This document shows positions 6,390-7,742 of a DNA stretch of 7,742 bases, piece after piece. This stretch comes from an uncultured Prevotella sp. (GTDB taxonomy: Bacteria; Bacteroidota; Bacteroidia; Bacteroidales; Bacteroidaceae). The translations under genes were made by a program, and so were the position numbers. Location of the stretch: positions 1 to 7,742 of the forward strand of contig CAAGFF010000004.1 of NCBI GenBank assembly GCA_900769055.1, in the 5' to 3' direction. The notes under the pieces are model-generated. The model had not been told where the DNA came from and searched no databases. It saw only the letters and a program-made list of their open reading frames with translations. Position 1 is the stretch's first letter, and every line of letters starts with the position of its first letter.

Positions 6390-7742
6390 TTAGATTCCAA
6401 GTTTCAATGTAAGCGTGAACTGCTTTGGCATAGGGTTGGCAACACCACCCGCGTTGAAGAACTCAGGATCCTGTCCGTTGAGCTTCTTGTCAGCATAGAT
6501 AAGGAAGAGGTTTGTCGCCATGAGCTTCAGCGAAAGATTCGACAGACGAAGCGGCTGGGTGATGGACTTCGGGAACTCGTAAGCCAGAGAAATCTCCTTC
6601 ATACGTATGAAGTCGCCCTTTGCCACACGCTCAGTACTGTAGTTGTATGCCTGATAAGCTGTTGACAGATATGCAACGTTGTAGAGCTGCTGCTTGCTGG
6701 CGATAACAGGCACATTTGTGTACTGCTCGTCACCAGGCTTAACCCAACGGTCCTTGAACTCCTTCGGTGTTGCTGTAAGGTCGCTGTACGAACTTGAGAA
6801 TACAGGGTCAAGACGAACGACGTTACCGAAGGAATAAGTGATGAAGAGGTTCAGGGTAAGGCCCTTGTAGCGGAATACGTTACCAAGTGAGCCGACATCT
6901 GTCGGGTCTACTGGTCCCTCATACTTCAGGAACTTAAGCTTCTCGGGGTCATACTCCTGCATGTTGATGCCAGTAACGCTAATATTGCCTTCCTGGTCGA
7001 GGAATGTAGGCAGACCCTCGTTGTTGAGTCCCATGAAAGGAATTGAGAAGAGGCTTCGCTGCGGATAACCGGGCATTGTAAAGCCGGAACCAGATATGTA
7101 GTCATACATTCTGTTAAGAGTGTTAAGCTCTGTCACCTCATTATGCATGTGACTGTATATAAGGTCGGTTGTCCAGGTGAAGTCCTTTGTCTTGATGTTT
7201 ACAGTATTCAAAGCAATCTCGACACCATTCGACTTCATCTTTGCAACGTTACCGTACTTACGTGGTTCTCCACCAGTACCCTGAGTATTGATAACACCTA
7301 TAAGGTCGTAGTTGCGACGGCTGTAGATATCGAATGTGAAGTTGATGCGGTTGTTGAGGAAGCCAGCGTCGATACCGAAGTTAAGCTCGTGCTTCTTCTC
7401 GTACGTCAGGTCGCTATTGGCAAGCTGTGATATATATAGGCTTGACTCATTGTCTCCGGCAGACGGACGCCATGGGTTCTCAGCCATGATTACCACACGT
7501 GAGTTTGTTATCGAACTCGGACCGCGGTCGGCAGTCAGTGAATAGCTCAACTTGAATGTGAGGTTTGACAAAGCAGGCTGGAGCTTGTTGAACCAGCTCT
7601 CCTCGTGTACGTTCCATGCACCCGAGACGTTCCATGTAGGCATCCAGCGTGCGCTGCGGCTCTTACCCATACGGTTGGTACCCTCATAGCGGTATGTTCC
7701 GGTAATGGAATAGCGGCGCTTCCATGAATAGGTACCTACACC
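6390..7742 (-). CDS. susC-like: SusC/RagA-family TonB-dependent outer-membrane transporter (C-terminal 450 residues)
   Basis: The frame is open from the right edge to the stop at 6390-6392, giving 450 residues of a protein that is normally about 1000. The signal peptide, carboxypeptidase-like domain, TonB box and plug lie outside the window. The first visible residues (YSWKRRYSITGTYRYEGTNR) continue straight into an internal Met at 7670, so that Met is not the start. Typical SusC barrel segments follow: RWMPTWNVSGAWNV, LTYEKKHELNFGIDAGFLNNRI, YDLIGV, the strand KSNGVEIALNTVNI, GNVFRYKGLTLNLFITYSFG, FIRMKEISLAYEFP, LKLMATNLFLI and a C-terminal GQDPEF...KQFTLTLKLGI. Known: SusC forms the beta-barrel that imports SusD-bound ligand using TonB energy. 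The chain ends in Ile where outer-membrane barrels usually end in an aromatic residue. There are no cysteines in the visible part. It is the first visible gene of the operon; its promoter and any anti-sigma or hybrid regulator would lie beyond the right edge. Confidence 0.96.
   Translation of the reverse strand, partial: GVGTYSWKRRYSITGTYRYEGTNRMGKSRSARWMPTWNVSGAWNVHEESWFNKLQPALSNLTFKLSYSLTADRGPSSITNSRVVIMAENPWRPSAGDNESSLYISQLANSDLTYEKKHELNFGIDAGFLNNRINFTFDIYSRRNYDLIGVINTQGTGGEPRKYGNVAKMKSNGVEIALNTVNIKTKDFTWTTDLIYSHMHNEVTELNTLNRMYDYISGSGFTMPGYPQRSLFSIPFMGLNNEGLPTFLDQEGNISVTGINMQEYDPEKLKFLKYEGPVDPTDVGSLGNVFRYKGLTLNLFITYSFGNVVRLDPVFSSSYSDLTATPKEFKDRWVKPGDEQYTNVPVIASKQQLYNVAYLSTAYQAYNYSTERVAKGDFIRMKEISLAYEFPKSITQPLRLSNLSLKLMATNLFLIYADKKLNGQDPEFFNAGGVANPMPKQFTLTLKLGI

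Noticed and set aside
7668..7670. The Met codon at 7670 as the start of the SusC-like gene
   Set aside because: The same frame continues upstream to the window edge with typical SusC barrel sequence, so this Met is internal.

Overview
The window is a compact, single-direction gene cluster on the minus strand. It looks like a Bacteroidota genome, most likely Bacteroidales of the Prevotella/Bacteroides type. The reasons are the SusC/SusD pair, the four lipoproteins with acidic residues after the lipidated cysteine, the BACON-type domains, the short intergenic gaps mostly lacking Shine-Dalgarno sequences, and a mid-range base composition. The genus cannot be fixed from this sequence alone.

Layout in transcription order (right to left). 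(1) 7742-6390: the C-terminal 450 residues of a SusC/RagA TonB-dependent outer-membrane transporter, whose N-terminus lies beyond the right edge. (2) 6365-4770: a complete SusD/RagB surface lipoprotein. (3) 4731-3826: a lipoprotein zinc metallohydrolase with an intact HEFTH motif, of the type found beside SusC/SusD pairs. (4) 3797-2463: a DUF4302-type lipoprotein. (5) 2456-1416: a lipoprotein with two BACON-like domains and an uncharacterised C-terminal beta domain. (6) 1403-1372: a well-formed intrinsic terminator. (7) 1353-1: a secreted, non-lipoprotein Omp28-like protein whose thioredoxin-like domain begins with a WCGWCPRG motif and runs off the left edge.

The gaps from susC through the BACON gene are only 24, 38, 28 and 6 bases, so these five genes are probably one operon. 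The sixth gene starts 18 bases after the terminator's U-tract. It is therefore either expressed by read-through at a lower level or driven by a promoter I cannot see. Almost the whole window is coding, and the longest gap is 62 bases.

Functional model (inference): SusC and SusD form a gated importer. The HExxH lipoprotein, DUF4302 protein and BACON protein are surface partners that bind and trim the substrate. The presence of a peptidase-like enzyme, and the absence of any carbohydrate-active enzyme in the window, favour a peptide or glycoprotein substrate over a plain polysaccharide, but the substrate is not determined. The exported lipoproteins contain many cysteines while the visible SusC barrel has none. 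Together with the CxxC protein at the end of the cluster, this raises the possibility of a redox link. No RNA gene, mobile element, CRISPR array or long repeat was seen.
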